This document shows, one piece after another, positions 8,072-16,819 of a stretch of DNA of 64,000 nt. A program made the position numbers and the translations under genes. This DNA is from Terriglobia bacterium. Its GTDB lineage: Bacteria > Acidobacteriota > Terriglobia > Bryobacterales > Bryobacteraceae. Each line of letters opens with the position of its first letter. Position 1 is the first letter of the stretch. The DNA is taken from positions 1-64,000 of the forward strand of contig JAIQFN010000011.1 in NCBI GenBank assembly GCA_020073265.1, read 5' to 3'. The notes beneath the pieces are model-generated. The model had not been told where the DNA came from and made no database searches. It saw only the letters and a list, made by a program, of their open reading frames with translations.

Positions 8072-10399
8072 TCACAGCTTCCGCACCGCGTCTTCCACTT
8101 GGCGGGCCAGCGCGAGATAGTCGTCGCCGGCCAGGCGGAGCGGCGCGCCGAACCTCACCCGGACGCGGCCCATGCGCGCCATCTTCCAGGTCTGATGGAG
8201 CACGCGGTCCAGTCCCTCGATCCGGACGGGCACCACCGGGATCCCGAGTTTCGATGCGATCATTCCGATTCCCGGCTGGAAAGGCGCGATCTCGCCCTGC
8301 CTGGTCATTTTGCCTTCGGGAAAGATCAGGACGCACCAGCGGTCACCCGCAAGCTCGCCCATGTAGCGAAGCGTGCTGAGCGCGCCCGGCTCGCGCTGGG
8401 GGATCGGAAAGGCGTTGAAAAACAAGGACGATAAGTAGTAATTCAGACTATTGGTTAGACTGCGCCCGTGAAAGTGCTGCTCGAAGAACTCCTTGCGCAT
8501 GGCAGGCGCCACACGGTAGCGCCAGCGGCCAGGGAGCGCGCTCAGGATGACCGGCACGTCCATGTAACTTTGGTGATTGGACGCGAAGATTACCGGAGGC
8601 TGTAAGTCGCGGAGGTGTTCAATGCCCTCGGTTCGGACATGGGCGAACGTGCGAGCCAGCGGCAGCAGGAATCCTGGAAGGAACACGCGGCGCGCGATGC
8701 GCGCGGGCAGGCGCCGGTTCCAGGTTGGGAACGCGCCGGCTGACGTGTCGACCGCGGGCACCGGCGCGCCGCTGATTTCCGATTCATCCAGGCCGAGGGC
8801 GACCATGCGCTCCACGCGCTCGAGCGAAGTGAGCGATTCGAGCGGCACGCTGAGATCGACCCGCGCGTGCTTGGCCGGAGGCGGCGTGCCCTTGGCGATT
8901 TCGTGCCGCTTGAGCTTGCCCGTTCCCTCGGTGCGCGGAAATTCGTCGTAGCGCCATGTGGAAACTGTGCGGACGCGCTGGTAATCGGCGAGCTGTGCGT
9001 TGGCGCGGCGCACTACATCGTCCTGGTCGGCGCCAGGGCCGAGGATGAGCACGGCGTGCACCCGATCGGTTCCGATCACGGCGGCGTCGCGTACGCCCGG
9101 CTGCTGCTTCAGAACGGCTTCGACGTCCTCGGGAAAGACGTTGAGGCCCTCGGGCGTCACGATCATTTCTTTCTTGCGGCCCAGGATGGTCAGCTCGCCG
9201 TTCTCTTTCAGCTCGCCGATGTCGCCGGTGTGGAACCAGCCGTCTTCGAATGCCTTGGCGGTTTCGTCCGGGCGCTGGTAGTAACCGGAGGTCACGTTCT
9301 CTCCGCGCACCAGGATCTCGCCGTCCGGGGCGATCTTCACTTGCACTCCGGCGATGGGCGTGCCTGCACTTCCCCGGCGCGCGTGAAAAGGATGGTTCAG
9401 CGTCACGATAGGCGCGGTCTCGGTAAGGCCATAGCCTTGGATCACCAGGAAGCCGAGTTCGGAGAAGAACGACTCCAGGTCCGCCGGCAGCGGCGCTGCC
9501 CCAACGATGAAGCACCAGAACTTCCAACCGAACAGCCGATGCACTTTGCGGTATCGCCACCAGCGGCGCAGCCAATGGATTTTTACCGGGCGAAGTTGCT
9601 TCAAATCGGGGAAGGTTTGTTCCAGGTGCGCGCGCAGGATTTCGAGAATCTGCGGGACCGAAACCAGCACCGACACGCGGCGCGTATGGATCTGCCGCAG
9701 GATTTCGTGGGGATTGAAACCGCGCATGAACACCACCACGCCCGGGAGCATGGGCGGGATGAAGGTCGCCATGGCCTGTCCGAACATGTGACTGAGCGGC
9801 AGAAGGTTGAGGAAGCGCAGAGGGAAGAACGGCTTGCCGTACCTGCGGTATTTGTGGACTTCGCCTTCCACCGGAACGATGTTGGCGAGAATGTTGCGAT
9901 GCGTGATGACCACGCCTTTGGGCTCGGCCGTCGCGCCGGAAGTGAAGATGATCTCGGCGGTCTGATCTTTTCCGATTGAAGCGTTTAGAGGCGACGGCGC
10001 GGCCAGGTCGCCTTCATTCAGGCTCGCCAGCGTCCAGATCCTAGGTGAACTGGGCAGCGTGACTTCATCGCCGACAAGAATCGCGCGGGCTTCCACGATG
10101 CCATCGACGCGAGCGACGAATTCGGGTGACGACCGGTAGTCGATGGGGACCGCGATGACGCCCGCAAGCAGGCAGCCCCACAGCGCCATGATCCATTCGG
10201 GCCGGTTTTCGCCATACAGGATGACCTTGTCGTCGCGGACGAAGCCGGCGGCCTGGAGCCGCGCGGCGCATGCGATGGCCCGGGCGGCGACTTCCCGGTA
10301 GCGATAGTGCCGGCTGCGGAAGCCGTCGTCATGGATCAGGAATTCGTCAGGAAGGTCCGCGAAGTCGTGGAAGAAGTCGAGCAGAGTCTCGCGGGGCAT
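8072..10399 (-). CDS. AMP-dependent acyl ligase fused to PlsC-type acyltransferase
   Basis: A 775-residue fusion. The N-terminal two thirds is an AMP-dependent synthetase: FTSGATAEPKGVVITHRN (ATP loop), GYGLTETAPIV, GWFHTGDIGELKENGEL and LGRKKEMIVTPEGLNVFPED. The last 190 residues are a PlsC-like acyltransferase with the HX4D motif in SNHQSYMDVPVIL and FPEGKMTRQGEIAPFQPG. Together they would activate a fatty acid and transfer it to a lysophospholipid or glycerol-phosphate, like E. coli Aas, but in Aas the acyltransferase comes first; here the order is reversed. No transmembrane segment is obvious, and membrane association is likely only peripheral. It stands alone between convergent and divergent neighbours. 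Confidence 0.88.
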   Translation of the reverse strand: MPRETLLDFFHDFADLPDEFLIHDDGFRSRHYRYREVAARAIACAARLQAAGFVRDDKVILYGENRPEWIMALWGCLLAGVIAVPIDYRSSPEFVARVDGIVEARAILVGDEVTLPSSPRIWTLASLNEGDLAAPSPLNASIGKDQTAEIIFTSGATAEPKGVVITHRNILANIVPVEGEVHKYRRYGKPFFPLRFLNLLPLSHMFGQAMATFIPPMLPGVVVFMRGFNPHEILRQIHTRRVSVLVSVPQILEILRAHLEQTFPDLKQLRPVKIHWLRRWWRYRKVHRLFGWKFWCFIVGAAPLPADLESFFSELGFLVIQGYGLTETAPIVTLNHPFHARRGSAGTPIAGVQVKIAPDGEILVRGENVTSGYYQRPDETAKAFEDGWFHTGDIGELKENGELTILGRKKEMIVTPEGLNVFPEDVEAVLKQQPGVRDAAVIGTDRVHAVLILGPGADQDDVVRRANAQLADYQRVRTVSTWRYDEFPRTEGTGKLKRHEIAKGTPPPAKHARVDLSVPLESLTSLERVERMVALGLDESEISGAPVPAVDTSAGAFPTWNRRLPARIARRVFLPGFLLPLARTFAHVRTEGIEHLRDLQPPVIFASNHQSYMDVPVILSALPGRWRYRVAPAMRKEFFEQHFHGRSLTNSLNYYLSSLFFNAFPIPQREPGALSTLRYMGELAGDRWCVLIFPEGKMTRQGEIAPFQPGIGMIASKLGIPVVPVRIEGLDRVLHQTWKMARMGRVRVRFGAPLRLAGDDYLALARQVEDAVRKL

Positions 10400-10474
10400 C
10401 CAACTCCATTATGTGTCGCGGCGGATGTGCGGCCTTTCGGCGAATTATTGAGAGAGCCTGGTATAGCGCGCTTG

Positions 10475-11467
10475 CTACTTCAGCTCGGCGCGGTAGATGT
10501 CGTGCAGCCGGAGCAGGCCCAGGCAGGCGCCGGTGGCCGGATCGACTACCGGGAGCACCGAGATCTGCGAAGCGCGGTCCTCCATAAGTTGCAGCGCGTC
10601 GATTAAGCGCGCTTCCGGCGCGATGGTAATCGGATTCGCGGTCATGACCTCGCGGGCGCTCAGGGCGCGGATGTCGTCGTGCGCCTGGAGAGCGCGGCGC
10701 AGGTCGCCGTCCGTGATCAACCCGGCCAGCTTGCCGCCGGCATCCACCACGCAGGCCGCGCCGAGCGGATGGTGCGTCATCGCAATCACCACTTGCTTCA
10801 GCGAATCCTCGGGCTTGGCCCAGGCCACTTCGCCGCGGCCGTGCAGCACCTGAGCTGCGGTTAGGGTGAGACTGCGCCCAAGCTGGCCGCCGGGATGATA
10901 TCGCCCGAACTCTTCGGGGCTGAAATTACGCGCGCCCATAAGAGCGATCGCGAGGGCGTGGCCGAGCGCGAGCGCCACCGTGGCGCTGGCCGTGGGCGCA
11001 AGGTTGCCGGGATCGGCTTCGCGCTCGACCGAAGCGTCCAGCACCACGTCCATGTCGGCGGCCAGCGGTGAATTGGGATTGCCCAGAATCCCGATGCGCT
11101 GCGAAGGCAGCCCGCGCAGAAAAGGAATGAGCTGGCGCAGCTCTGAAGTGGTCCCGCTCTTTGAGACCATCAGCGTCGGATCGCCGGGCGCATAGATGCC
11201 CAGATCGCCATGCGAGGCTTCGGCCGCATGCAGGAACACGGCCGGCGTGCCGGTGCTGCACAGCGTGGCGACGATCTTGCGGGCCACGTGGCCGGACTTG
11301 CCGAGTCCGGTGACCACCAGCTTGCCCGGATGGGCCAGGATCAGGTCCACGGCGCGCGACAGATTGCCGTCCAGACGCCGGGCGGCCTGGGCCACAGCCT
11401 GCGCTTCGATCTCCATGGCCCGGCGCGCGGCCTGGAGCCAAGCGGCTGGTTGTTCGTGCGCTTGCAT
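10475..11467 (-). CDS. kdsD: KpsF/GutQ-family D-arabinose 5-phosphate isomerase
   Basis: Converts ribulose 5-phosphate to arabinose 5-phosphate, the first step to KDO for lipopolysaccharide. A SIS domain (about residues 30-165; LVVTGLGKSGHVARKI, the loop LMVSKSGTTSELRQLIP, SATVALALGHALAIALM and FGRYHPGGQLGR) is followed by two CBS repeats (about 200-325; MTHHPLGAACVVD with LITDGDLRRALQ, then EVMTANPITIAPEARLIDAL). The length of 330 residues from ATG at 11467 matches the family; the open frame continues to 11584 but without homologous-looking sequence. No other KDO genes are in the window. It could instead be an uncharacterised GutQ-like paralogue. Confidence 0.9.
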   Translation of the reverse strand: MQAHEQPAAWLQAARRAMEIEAQAVAQAARRLDGNLSRAVDLILAHPGKLVVTGLGKSGHVARKIVATLCSTGTPAVFLHAAEASHGDLGIYAPGDPTLMVSKSGTTSELRQLIPFLRGLPSQRIGILGNPNSPLAADMDVVLDASVEREADPGNLAPTASATVALALGHALAIALMGARNFSPEEFGRYHPGGQLGRSLTLTAAQVLHGRGEVAWAKPEDSLKQVVIAMTHHPLGAACVVDAGGKLAGLITDGDLRRALQAHDDIRALSAREVMTANPITIAPEARLIDALQLMEDRASQISVLPVVDPATGACLGLLRLHDIYRAELK

Positions 11468-11575
11468 ACAGTTAACGCAACCATCATCGCACTCCGCCGG
11501 GTTCGGGCGTGCTGAAGGTCTAAAATTTTTGCTAAAGTTATCAGGGTCGCTGCCGATAAACAAATCTAGAACGAA

Positions 11576-11746
11576 ATGTTGCAAGCGCTCACTACTGTTT
11601 CGCTACCGCAGATTTACTGCCGCTCCTGCCATCTGGCCACGCGGTCGGACATGACGCGCTGTCTGCACTGCAACAAGCTGCTCATCGAGCCGGCGGCCCC
11701 CAAGCGTGTGCTGCGGAGACCGAAGGCGCGGCGGCATTCCAGGTAA
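11576..11746 (+). CDS. Small zinc-ribbon protein
   Basis: A 56-residue ORF starting MLQALTTVSLPQIYCRSCHL. It has two CxxC knuckles (YCRSCH and RCLHCN) separated by 10 residues, then a basic tail (KRVLRRPKARRHSR). A treble-clef or zinc-ribbon fold that binds nucleic acid or protein is the likely reading. It is divergent from kdsD and sits just upstream of a partial palindromic repeat. The evidence is only the cysteine pattern and composition; no ribosome-binding site is visible. Confidence 0.45.
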   Translation: MLQALTTVSLPQIYCRSCHLATRSDMTRCLHCNKLLIEPAAPKRVLRRPKARRHSR

Positions 11747-11767
11747 TCTGCTTCAGGGCGTTCGTAT

Positions 11768-11782
11768 GAGTGCGTGCGCCAC
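11768..11782. repeat. Partial copy of the GCACGCA palindrome family
   Basis: The 15 bases GAGTGCGTGCGCCAC match the outer end of the large palindromic element at 63442-63553 and resemble the start of the one at 33238-33283. It lies between the small zinc-ribbon ORF and the stop of the downstream permease gene. It may be the remnant of a full element. Confidence 0.5.
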
Positions 11783-11788
11783 ACCCAC

Positions 11789-13036
11789 CTATTCATAGCG
11801 CAGCGCTACAACCGGGTCCAGACGCGCGGCCTTGTTGGCCGGCCAGATTCCGAAAAACAAACCGACTGTTACGGACACCAGCACGCCTAGCGCGGCGGCC
11901 CACACCGGCACGGCGGTCGGAAGGCTGGGATAAACCATGCGGCAAATGAAAGACACCAGCCAGCCGAGTGTCATTCCGATCAACCCGCCCAACCCGGTCA
12001 GCACCACCGCCTCGGTGAGGAATTGCAGAACGATATCCGCGCGGCGGGCGCCGATGGCCTTGCGTATACCGATTTCGCGCGTGCGCTCGGTGACCGACAC
12101 CAGCATGATGTTCATGACGCCTATGCCGCCCACCAGCAGGCCGATGGAGCTCAGCACCACCATCACCAGCGCCACCATCGCAGTCACGCTGTGAAACTGC
12201 TCCACCATCTGCTCGGACGTGGAGATGTTGAAATCGTCGGGTTTGTTGTACGCCACGTGCCGCTGCACGCGCAAAACGGCGCGGGCTTCGTCGATGGCCG
12301 ACGCCATCAGCCCCGGCCTGGCCTCCACCATCAGCATGTTCTCGTGGGAAGCTGGGAACATTTTGTGCATGGTGAAGTAAGGAAGCATCACGCGCGTATC
12401 GTTCTGGCCGGGAAACGAGGCGGCCGGCCGCGCCATCACGCCGATGATCTCGAACTGGTGGCCGTTGATCTCGATCCGCTTGCCGATGGGATCTTCGCCG
12501 CTCATCAGCCCTCTCGGCACGTCCTCACCCACCACCGCCACGGCCGCGCGATGGTCATCTTCGACGGAGGTGTAGAAGCGCCCTTCTTTCATCTCCACCT
12601 GGGCGCCCACGGCGTACGATTCCTGCGTCCCAGCGATGTTCGGCTGATACAGTTCGTTGCTCTTGTAGCGGACCACATTGATTTGCGGAGGACCGGAGCC
12701 GAAGTTGTTCGCGAAAAGGTAGACGCTCACGGACTTCACCGATGGACAGCGCTGCGTAATGGCCACGGCGTCGTCGTAAGTAAGCTGCTTGTGCTTGCGC
12801 TCCTCGGGCGAAGGGGCGCCCAGCAGAGGAAACCGGAACACCACCGCGGTGTTGGTTCCGAAGCTGCGCAGGACGTTGGTGATGGCGCCGTCCAGTCCAG
12901 CGATGATTGAGCCGACGCCGATGATGGTGCTGGTGCCGATGATCACGCCCAGCACGGTGAGGAAGGAGCGCATTTTATGCTCCCGCACCGTGGCGAGCGC
13001 GAGGCCGACCGCCGAAGACAACTCGACCCAGGTCAT
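11789..13036 (-). CDS. FtsX/MacB-like ABC transporter permease (second of a pair)
   Basis: A 415-residue permease starting MTWVELSSAVGLALATVREH. It has the FtsX/MacB layout: an N-terminal membrane helix (RSFLTVLGVIIGTSTIIGVG), a roughly 230-residue periplasmic MacB_PCD-type core, and three C-terminal helices with the motif MNIMLVSVTERTREIGIRKA and ending WPANKAARLDPVVALRYE. The start at 13036 overlaps the stop of the preceding permease by ATGA, so the two are translationally coupled. A longer open frame exists upstream but it reads antisense to the other permease. Export of a peptide or lipid is typical for the family; the substrate is unknown. No ABC ATPase or membrane-fusion protein is in the window. 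Confidence 0.88.
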   Translation of the reverse strand: MTWVELSSAVGLALATVREHKMRSFLTVLGVIIGTSTIIGVGSIIAGLDGAITNVLRSFGTNTAVVFRFPLLGAPSPEERKHKQLTYDDAVAITQRCPSVKSVSVYLFANNFGSGPPQINVVRYKSNELYQPNIAGTQESYAVGAQVEMKEGRFYTSVEDDHRAAVAVVGEDVPRGLMSGEDPIGKRIEINGHQFEIIGVMARPAASFPGQNDTRVMLPYFTMHKMFPASHENMLMVEARPGLMASAIDEARAVLRVQRHVAYNKPDDFNISTSEQMVEQFHSVTAMVALVMVVLSSIGLLVGGIGVMNIMLVSVTERTREIGIRKAIGARRADIVLQFLTEAVVLTGLGGLIGMTLGWLVSFICRMVYPSLPTAVPVWAAALGVLVSVTVGLFFGIWPANKAARLDPVVALRYE

Positions 13037-14283
13037 CGTTCCACCCGCAATGCTTCGATCGGATCCAGCTTGGAGGCCTGGTTCGCGGGATAAATGCCAA
13101 AGAACAGCCCCACCGCGGTGGAGAGACCCAGCCCGATCAAGACCGCCGACACCGGGACCGCCATGGGTACGGGCGTGAACGAACGCACCAGCAGCGCGAC
13201 GATCCAGGCGATCGAGACTCCGAACAGACCGCCGATTCCGGCCAGCATGGACGACTCCACCAGGAACTGGTTCAGGATATCCTGGCGGCGCGCCCCCACT
13301 GACTTGCGGATTCCGATCTCGTGCGTGCGTTCGGTCACCGCCGCGAGCATGATGTTCATGATCACCACGCCGCCCACCACCATGAAAACCGAAACGACCG
13401 CTACGGCGGTGGCGGCGATGGCTCCGGTGAGCCGGTCCCAGGCGCCCACCAGCGAGTCCGAAGAAAGAATGGAGAAGTTGTCGTCCTGTCCGGGCCGCAG
13501 GTGCCGCCTCGCGCGCAGCAGCATGCGCACCTCGTCCTTGGCCTGCTCGAGCACGGTCTGATCGACGGCCTTGGCGGAGAAACTGATTCCAGTGCGCGAG
13601 CCGTAGATCTGAAAGTAGGTCTGCGCTGGGATGTCCACGAATCCATCCTGCGACTGGCCGAACACGCTGCCTTTCGGAACCGCGACGCCGACCACGCTGA
13701 ACGGGCGGCCATCCAGCTTGAAGGTCTTGCCGATCGGATCGGAGTCGCCGAACAGGCTGTTCTTCACGTCGGAACCCAGCACCGCTACGGCGGCGCGGTG
13801 GTTGTTCTCGATGTCGGTGAAGTACCTGCCGTTGGCGATTTCGGTGTTGGCCAGCCGGGCCCAGTTCGGCGTGGCTCCGGTGAGCGAGATGCCGGTCAGC
13901 GTCTGCGATTCCAGCGACACCGTGATGCTTCGGCCGGCCGCCATGCCCAGATCGCTCACCAGCCGTGTGCTGTTCTGGAGGTAGTCGAACTCGTCCGGCG
14001 TCATCTGCGGATTCTTCTTCTGCAGTTCCAGAAATTTCTTGGGATCGAAGTTTCCGAGAAACGCGATGCGCACCACGCGGAAGCCGTCCGAACCCATGTT
14101 GGAAACGCTGTTGGCGATGTAGACGTCCATCCCATGAATGACCGACATCACCGCGATCAGGGTGGTGGTGGCCAGGATGATTCCGAGCAGCGTCAGAAAG
14201 CTGCGCAGCTTGCTGGAACGCAGGGATTCGGCCGCAACCGAGGTTGCCTCGCGCAAAGACGCAGTTTGAGCCACTCGTTTCAT
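13033..14283 (-). CDS. FtsX/MacB-like ABC transporter permease (first of a pair)
   Basis: About 416 residues from the ATG at 14283. N-terminal helix RSFLTLLGIILATTTLIAVMS, then a large MacB_PCD periplasmic domain (TLTGISLTGATPNWARL, SDPIGKTFKLDGRPFSVVGV), then the FtsX domain with MNIMLAAVTERTHEIGIRKS and FGIYPANQASKLDPIEALRVE. It overlaps both neighbours by ATGA: the hydrolase stop upstream and the second permease start downstream, which makes a tight three-gene operon. This ABC permease type usually pairs with a LolD/MacB-like ATPase, but none is present, as is common for Acidobacterial permease families; the partner may be elsewhere. Confidence 0.88.
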   Translation of the reverse strand: MKRVAQTASLREATSVAAESLRSSKLRSFLTLLGIILATTTLIAVMSVIHGMDVYIANSVSNMGSDGFRVVRIAFLGNFDPKKFLELQKKNPQMTPDEFDYLQNSTRLVSDLGMAAGRSITVSLESQTLTGISLTGATPNWARLANTEIANGRYFTDIENNHRAAVAVLGSDVKNSLFGDSDPIGKTFKLDGRPFSVVGVAVPKGSVFGQSQDGFVDIPAQTYFQIYGSRTGISFSAKAVDQTVLEQAKDEVRMLLRARRHLRPGQDDNFSILSSDSLVGAWDRLTGAIAATAVAVVSVFMVVGGVVIMNIMLAAVTERTHEIGIRKSVGARRQDILNQFLVESSMLAGIGGLFGVSIAWIVALLVRSFTPVPMAVPVSAVLIGLGLSTAVGLFFGIYPANQASKLDPIEALRVER

Positions 14284-15260
14284 AGGACGGAAGTCTCCGC
14301 CACTTTGTTCCGCATTTCCTCCACCCACTCGATGAGAACCTGATCCAGCCAGAAGCGGGGCTTGGTTTTGTGCAGGAATCCGAGATGCCCACCGTGCTCC
14401 ACCGCGACCAGGCGCAGGTAGCGATTCTCGGCGAAAGCAGGGTGCCGGTAGACTTCGAACGGAATCAAAGGGTCGTCTTTGGATTGCACCAGCAGAGCCG
14501 GGACGCGGATGCGGTTCAGAAACTGATTCGCGGACTGAGTGGCATAATAGTTGTCGGCGACTCCGAAGCCGAAGGCCGGCGCGGTGAAGCGGTCGTCGAA
14601 TTCGTAGATGGTCGTGACGCCGTCCAGGTCTTCCAGGCGGAACAGTCCGGGCGTCAAGCTCTCTTTCAACCTGACGCGCTGCTTGAGCCGGCTGAGGAAC
14701 CGGCGGGAATAAAGGATGTTCGAGGGCCTATCCAAAAGCCGGGCGCAAGCCGCCAGGTCGATGGGCGTCGATACAGCCGCAACGCCGGCGATCAGATCCT
14801 GCGCGGACGCCCCCAGTTCGCCGGCCAGCTTCAGGGCCACGTTGCCTCCCAGCGAAAAGCCCACCAGGAACAGCGGGCTGCGGCTGCGGATCTCGCGGAT
14901 GACCGACAGCAGATCGCCGGTCTGCCCCGAATGATACAGGGTGCGGCCGCTCAGGTGCTCGGTGCCGCCGCAGCTTCGCATATTGAAGCGATGGACCGCG
15001 CAACCGGATTCGAGCGCCGCTTGCGAAAGGCTGCGCGCATAGCCGGCCGCGCTGGAGCCTTCCAGCCCATGCACCAGAACGATCTCAGCCACGGGTTCGG
15101 CCGATGGGCGTTGCGAATGCACCAGCACCTGCACGCCCGGCTCGGTGGAATACAGCTTTGCTTGTGTTGGGAAACACCGCTCGTCGAACTCACGCGGCCA
15201 GTAGTTGCCCGCGATGGTGAGCAGGTGCGGGTTTCGGAACAGGGGAATGAAAGCTCGCAA
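14280..15260 (-). CDS. YheT/EMB8-family alpha/beta hydrolase
   Basis: A 326-residue alpha/beta hydrolase. The N-terminus FRNPHLLTIAGNYWPR is typical of the YheT family. The catalytic residues can be assigned: nucleophile Ser136 in VGFSLGGNVALKLAGELG, acid Asp262 or 263 in LVQSKDDPLIPFE, and His292 in VEHGGHLGFL; the oxyanion loop is LVHGLEGSSAAGYA. It probably cleaves an ester or amide of a hydrophobic substrate in the cytoplasm. The stop overlaps the next permease start as ATGA, so it is the first gene of the hydrolase-permease-permease operon. Confidence 0.85.
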   Translation of the reverse strand: MRAFIPLFRNPHLLTIAGNYWPREFDERCFPTQAKLYSTEPGVQVLVHSQRPSAEPVAEIVLVHGLEGSSAAGYARSLSQAALESGCAVHRFNMRSCGGTEHLSGRTLYHSGQTGDLLSVIREIRSRSPLFLVGFSLGGNVALKLAGELGASAQDLIAGVAAVSTPIDLAACARLLDRPSNILYSRRFLSRLKQRVRLKESLTPGLFRLEDLDGVTTIYEFDDRFTAPAFGFGVADNYYATQSANQFLNRIRVPALLVQSKDDPLIPFEVYRHPAFAENRYLRLVAVEHGGHLGFLHKTKPRFWLDQVLIEWVEEMRNKVAETSVL

Positions 15261-15312
15261 ACGACTATTTTAAGGTATTCGCGCGCGCGATCGCCGGGGA
15301 AGAGCTGGGCCC

Positions 15313-15345
15313 AAAAAAACGGGGGCGGCCAAGGAAACCGCCCCC
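15313..15345 (-). terminator. Intrinsic terminator
   Basis: On the minus strand the stem GGGGGCGG/CCGCCCCC with a 9-base loop (15321-15345) is followed directly by a run of T (positions 15319 down to 15313). It lies 37 bases beyond the flp pilin stop at 15382 and would end that transcript before the divergent hydrolase region. Confidence 0.75.
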
Positions 15346-15381
15346 TCGAGTGGACACAAGACGAGTTTCGGTGTCAGGAGG

Positions 15382-15579
15382 TTAGCTCTGCGACCCCACC
15401 AAGCTCATCGTGGAGGTGATCTTCGAATAAATCGTGCTGATGTTATCGGCCACGGGTGGTATGGTCGCGCCGGCGGCCACCGCGACGAAGCCGGCCAGGA
15501 GAGCATACTCGATCAGGTCTTGGCCGTGCGTGTCCTTCCACAATCTCAGACGCCACGTCGTTTTATAGATCATGTTCAT
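15382..15579 (-). CDS. Flp/Fap-type IVb pilin
   Basis: A 65-residue pilin subunit. A short basic leader (MNMIYKTTWRLRLWKDTHG) ends in the GQDLIEYALLAGFV prepilin-peptidase site, followed by a hydrophobic helix and a short tail. Such pilins are cut by a TadV/PilD-type peptidase and assembled by Tad machinery. An AGGAGG lies eight bases before the start. No tad or rcp gene is within the window, so this is an orphan copy. It lies downstream of the ATP-grasp operon but 236 bases away, and is followed by its own terminator. Confidence 0.9.
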   Translation of the reverse strand: MNMIYKTTWRLRLWKDTHGQDLIEYALLAGFVAVAAGATIPPVADNISTIYSKITSTMSLVGSQS

Positions 15580-15815
15580 GGAGCGTCCCTCCTCTAGTGT
15601 GATTATCGATGGAAGCCCGCTGTCGAGAAATCCGATGTTTGTACTAAGAAAGTAGGAAATTCTCCTTACCGGTGCCTACAGGCCAGAGGGGACCGGCTTA
15701 CATGGGACGGCGTCCCGCAGTAGTACTATGCGCTCGTTGAAAAAACCGGTGACGGCTCTGTAAGTGGCTGTGAACGCAGTACGCCGAATCCGAGGCACGA
15801 CCGTCAGGGAGTGGT

Positions 15816-16817
15816 TTAAGCGCTCGCGCTGTCGAGAATTCGCTGGATCAGGGTGTCATAGTCGACTCCGGCGGTCGCGGCCGCCTGGGCGAAGTCGTCC
15901 TCACGGGCCAGGGAGGGATTGGGATTGGCCTCGATGGTTACGATCTCGCCGGCGGCGGTGAGCCGCACGTCGATTCTGCCCAGCCCCTGGATTTTGAGCA
16001 CCCGGTAGACCTTGCGCGCCAGGCGGGCGAGCTTTTCCTCGAGACCGGGTGGGAGTTCCCGGGCGGGTCCGTTCTGGATGCCCCACTTCTTGCGGTAGGC
16101 GTCGTTCCACTTAGCCTTGAAGGTGGCGAACTTGGGTTCGTCGTCGGGCACCTGGTCGAAGAAAATCTCGCGCGGCGGGAAGACGCTGAGCTTGCGATTT
16201 CCCATCACACTCAGGTAGAGTTCGCGTCCCTCGATGTACTCTTCGATCAGCGCGTCGCAATGGAATTTCTCCTGGATGAAGCGGGCGCGCTCCAGCGCTT
16301 CCTCCTCGCTGCGGGCGAAGGAAGCCTTGCTGACGCCTTCAGAAGACTCCTCGCTCACCGGCTTGACGAACGCGGGAAAGATGAAACGCCGCAGACGCTT
16401 CAGCGGGCGCGCCTCGGTGGAAATCACGAAGTGCGGCACGCGCACGCGATGATAGGTCAGCACTTTCTTAGCGAGCGCCTTGTCCTTGCAGAGCATCAGG
16501 CCGTCGGGGCGGGCGCCGGTATAGCGCGCTTTCATCAACTCGAGCAGCGCCGGGATGTTGGGTTCGTGAGCGCGGTTGGAATGGAACGATTCGGTGAGAT
16601 TGAAAACGACGTCCGGCGCGAAAGTTTTCAGCTTGTCGATGATGCAAACGACGTCGTTGAAGACCGCCAGCGTCTCCACCTCGTGCCCCAGACGTTGCAG
16701 GCACGCGAGAACATCGGCTTCAGTTTCCTTGTCTTCCTGTTCCTTCAGGATCTCGGGCGAGAACGTCTCGGACGCCGAGGACGGCCGGGCCACGTCGAAT
16801 AACACCAGCACCTTCAC
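15816..16817 (-). CDS. ATP-grasp ligase, D-Ala-D-Ala ligase-like
   Basis: A 333-residue ATP-grasp enzyme. The N-terminus MKVLVLFDVARPSSASETF and the LVFNLTE-like segment (PDVVFNLTESFHSN) resemble the Ddl family. The ATP-grasp core follows: FPAFVKPVSEESSEGVSKAS (nucleotide-binding Lys), ALIEEYIEGRELYLSVMGNR, and the metal site GRIDVRLTAAGEIVTIEANPN (Asp, Glu, Asn). This would ligate a carboxylate to an amine with ATP. It starts 2 bases after the stop of the zinc-peptidase gene, so the two are surely co-transcribed. It is not the housekeeping ddl by context; the substrate is unknown. Confidence 0.82.
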   Translation of the reverse strand: MKVLVLFDVARPSSASETFSPEILKEQEDKETEADVLACLQRLGHEVETLAVFNDVVCIIDKLKTFAPDVVFNLTESFHSNRAHEPNIPALLELMKARYTGARPDGLMLCKDKALAKKVLTYHRVRVPHFVISTEARPLKRLRRFIFPAFVKPVSEESSEGVSKASFARSEEEALERARFIQEKFHCDALIEEYIEGRELYLSVMGNRKLSVFPPREIFFDQVPDDEPKFATFKAKWNDAYRKKWGIQNGPARELPPGLEEKLARLARKVYRVLKIQGLGRIDVRLTAAGEIVTIEANPNPSLAREDDFAQAAATAGVDYDTLIQRILDSASA

Positions 16818-16819
16818 GG

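Noticed and set aside
13037-14392. Upstream extension of the second permease frame
   Set aside because: The extra residues are the out-of-frame reading of the first permease gene; the true start (MTWVELSS) is at 13036.
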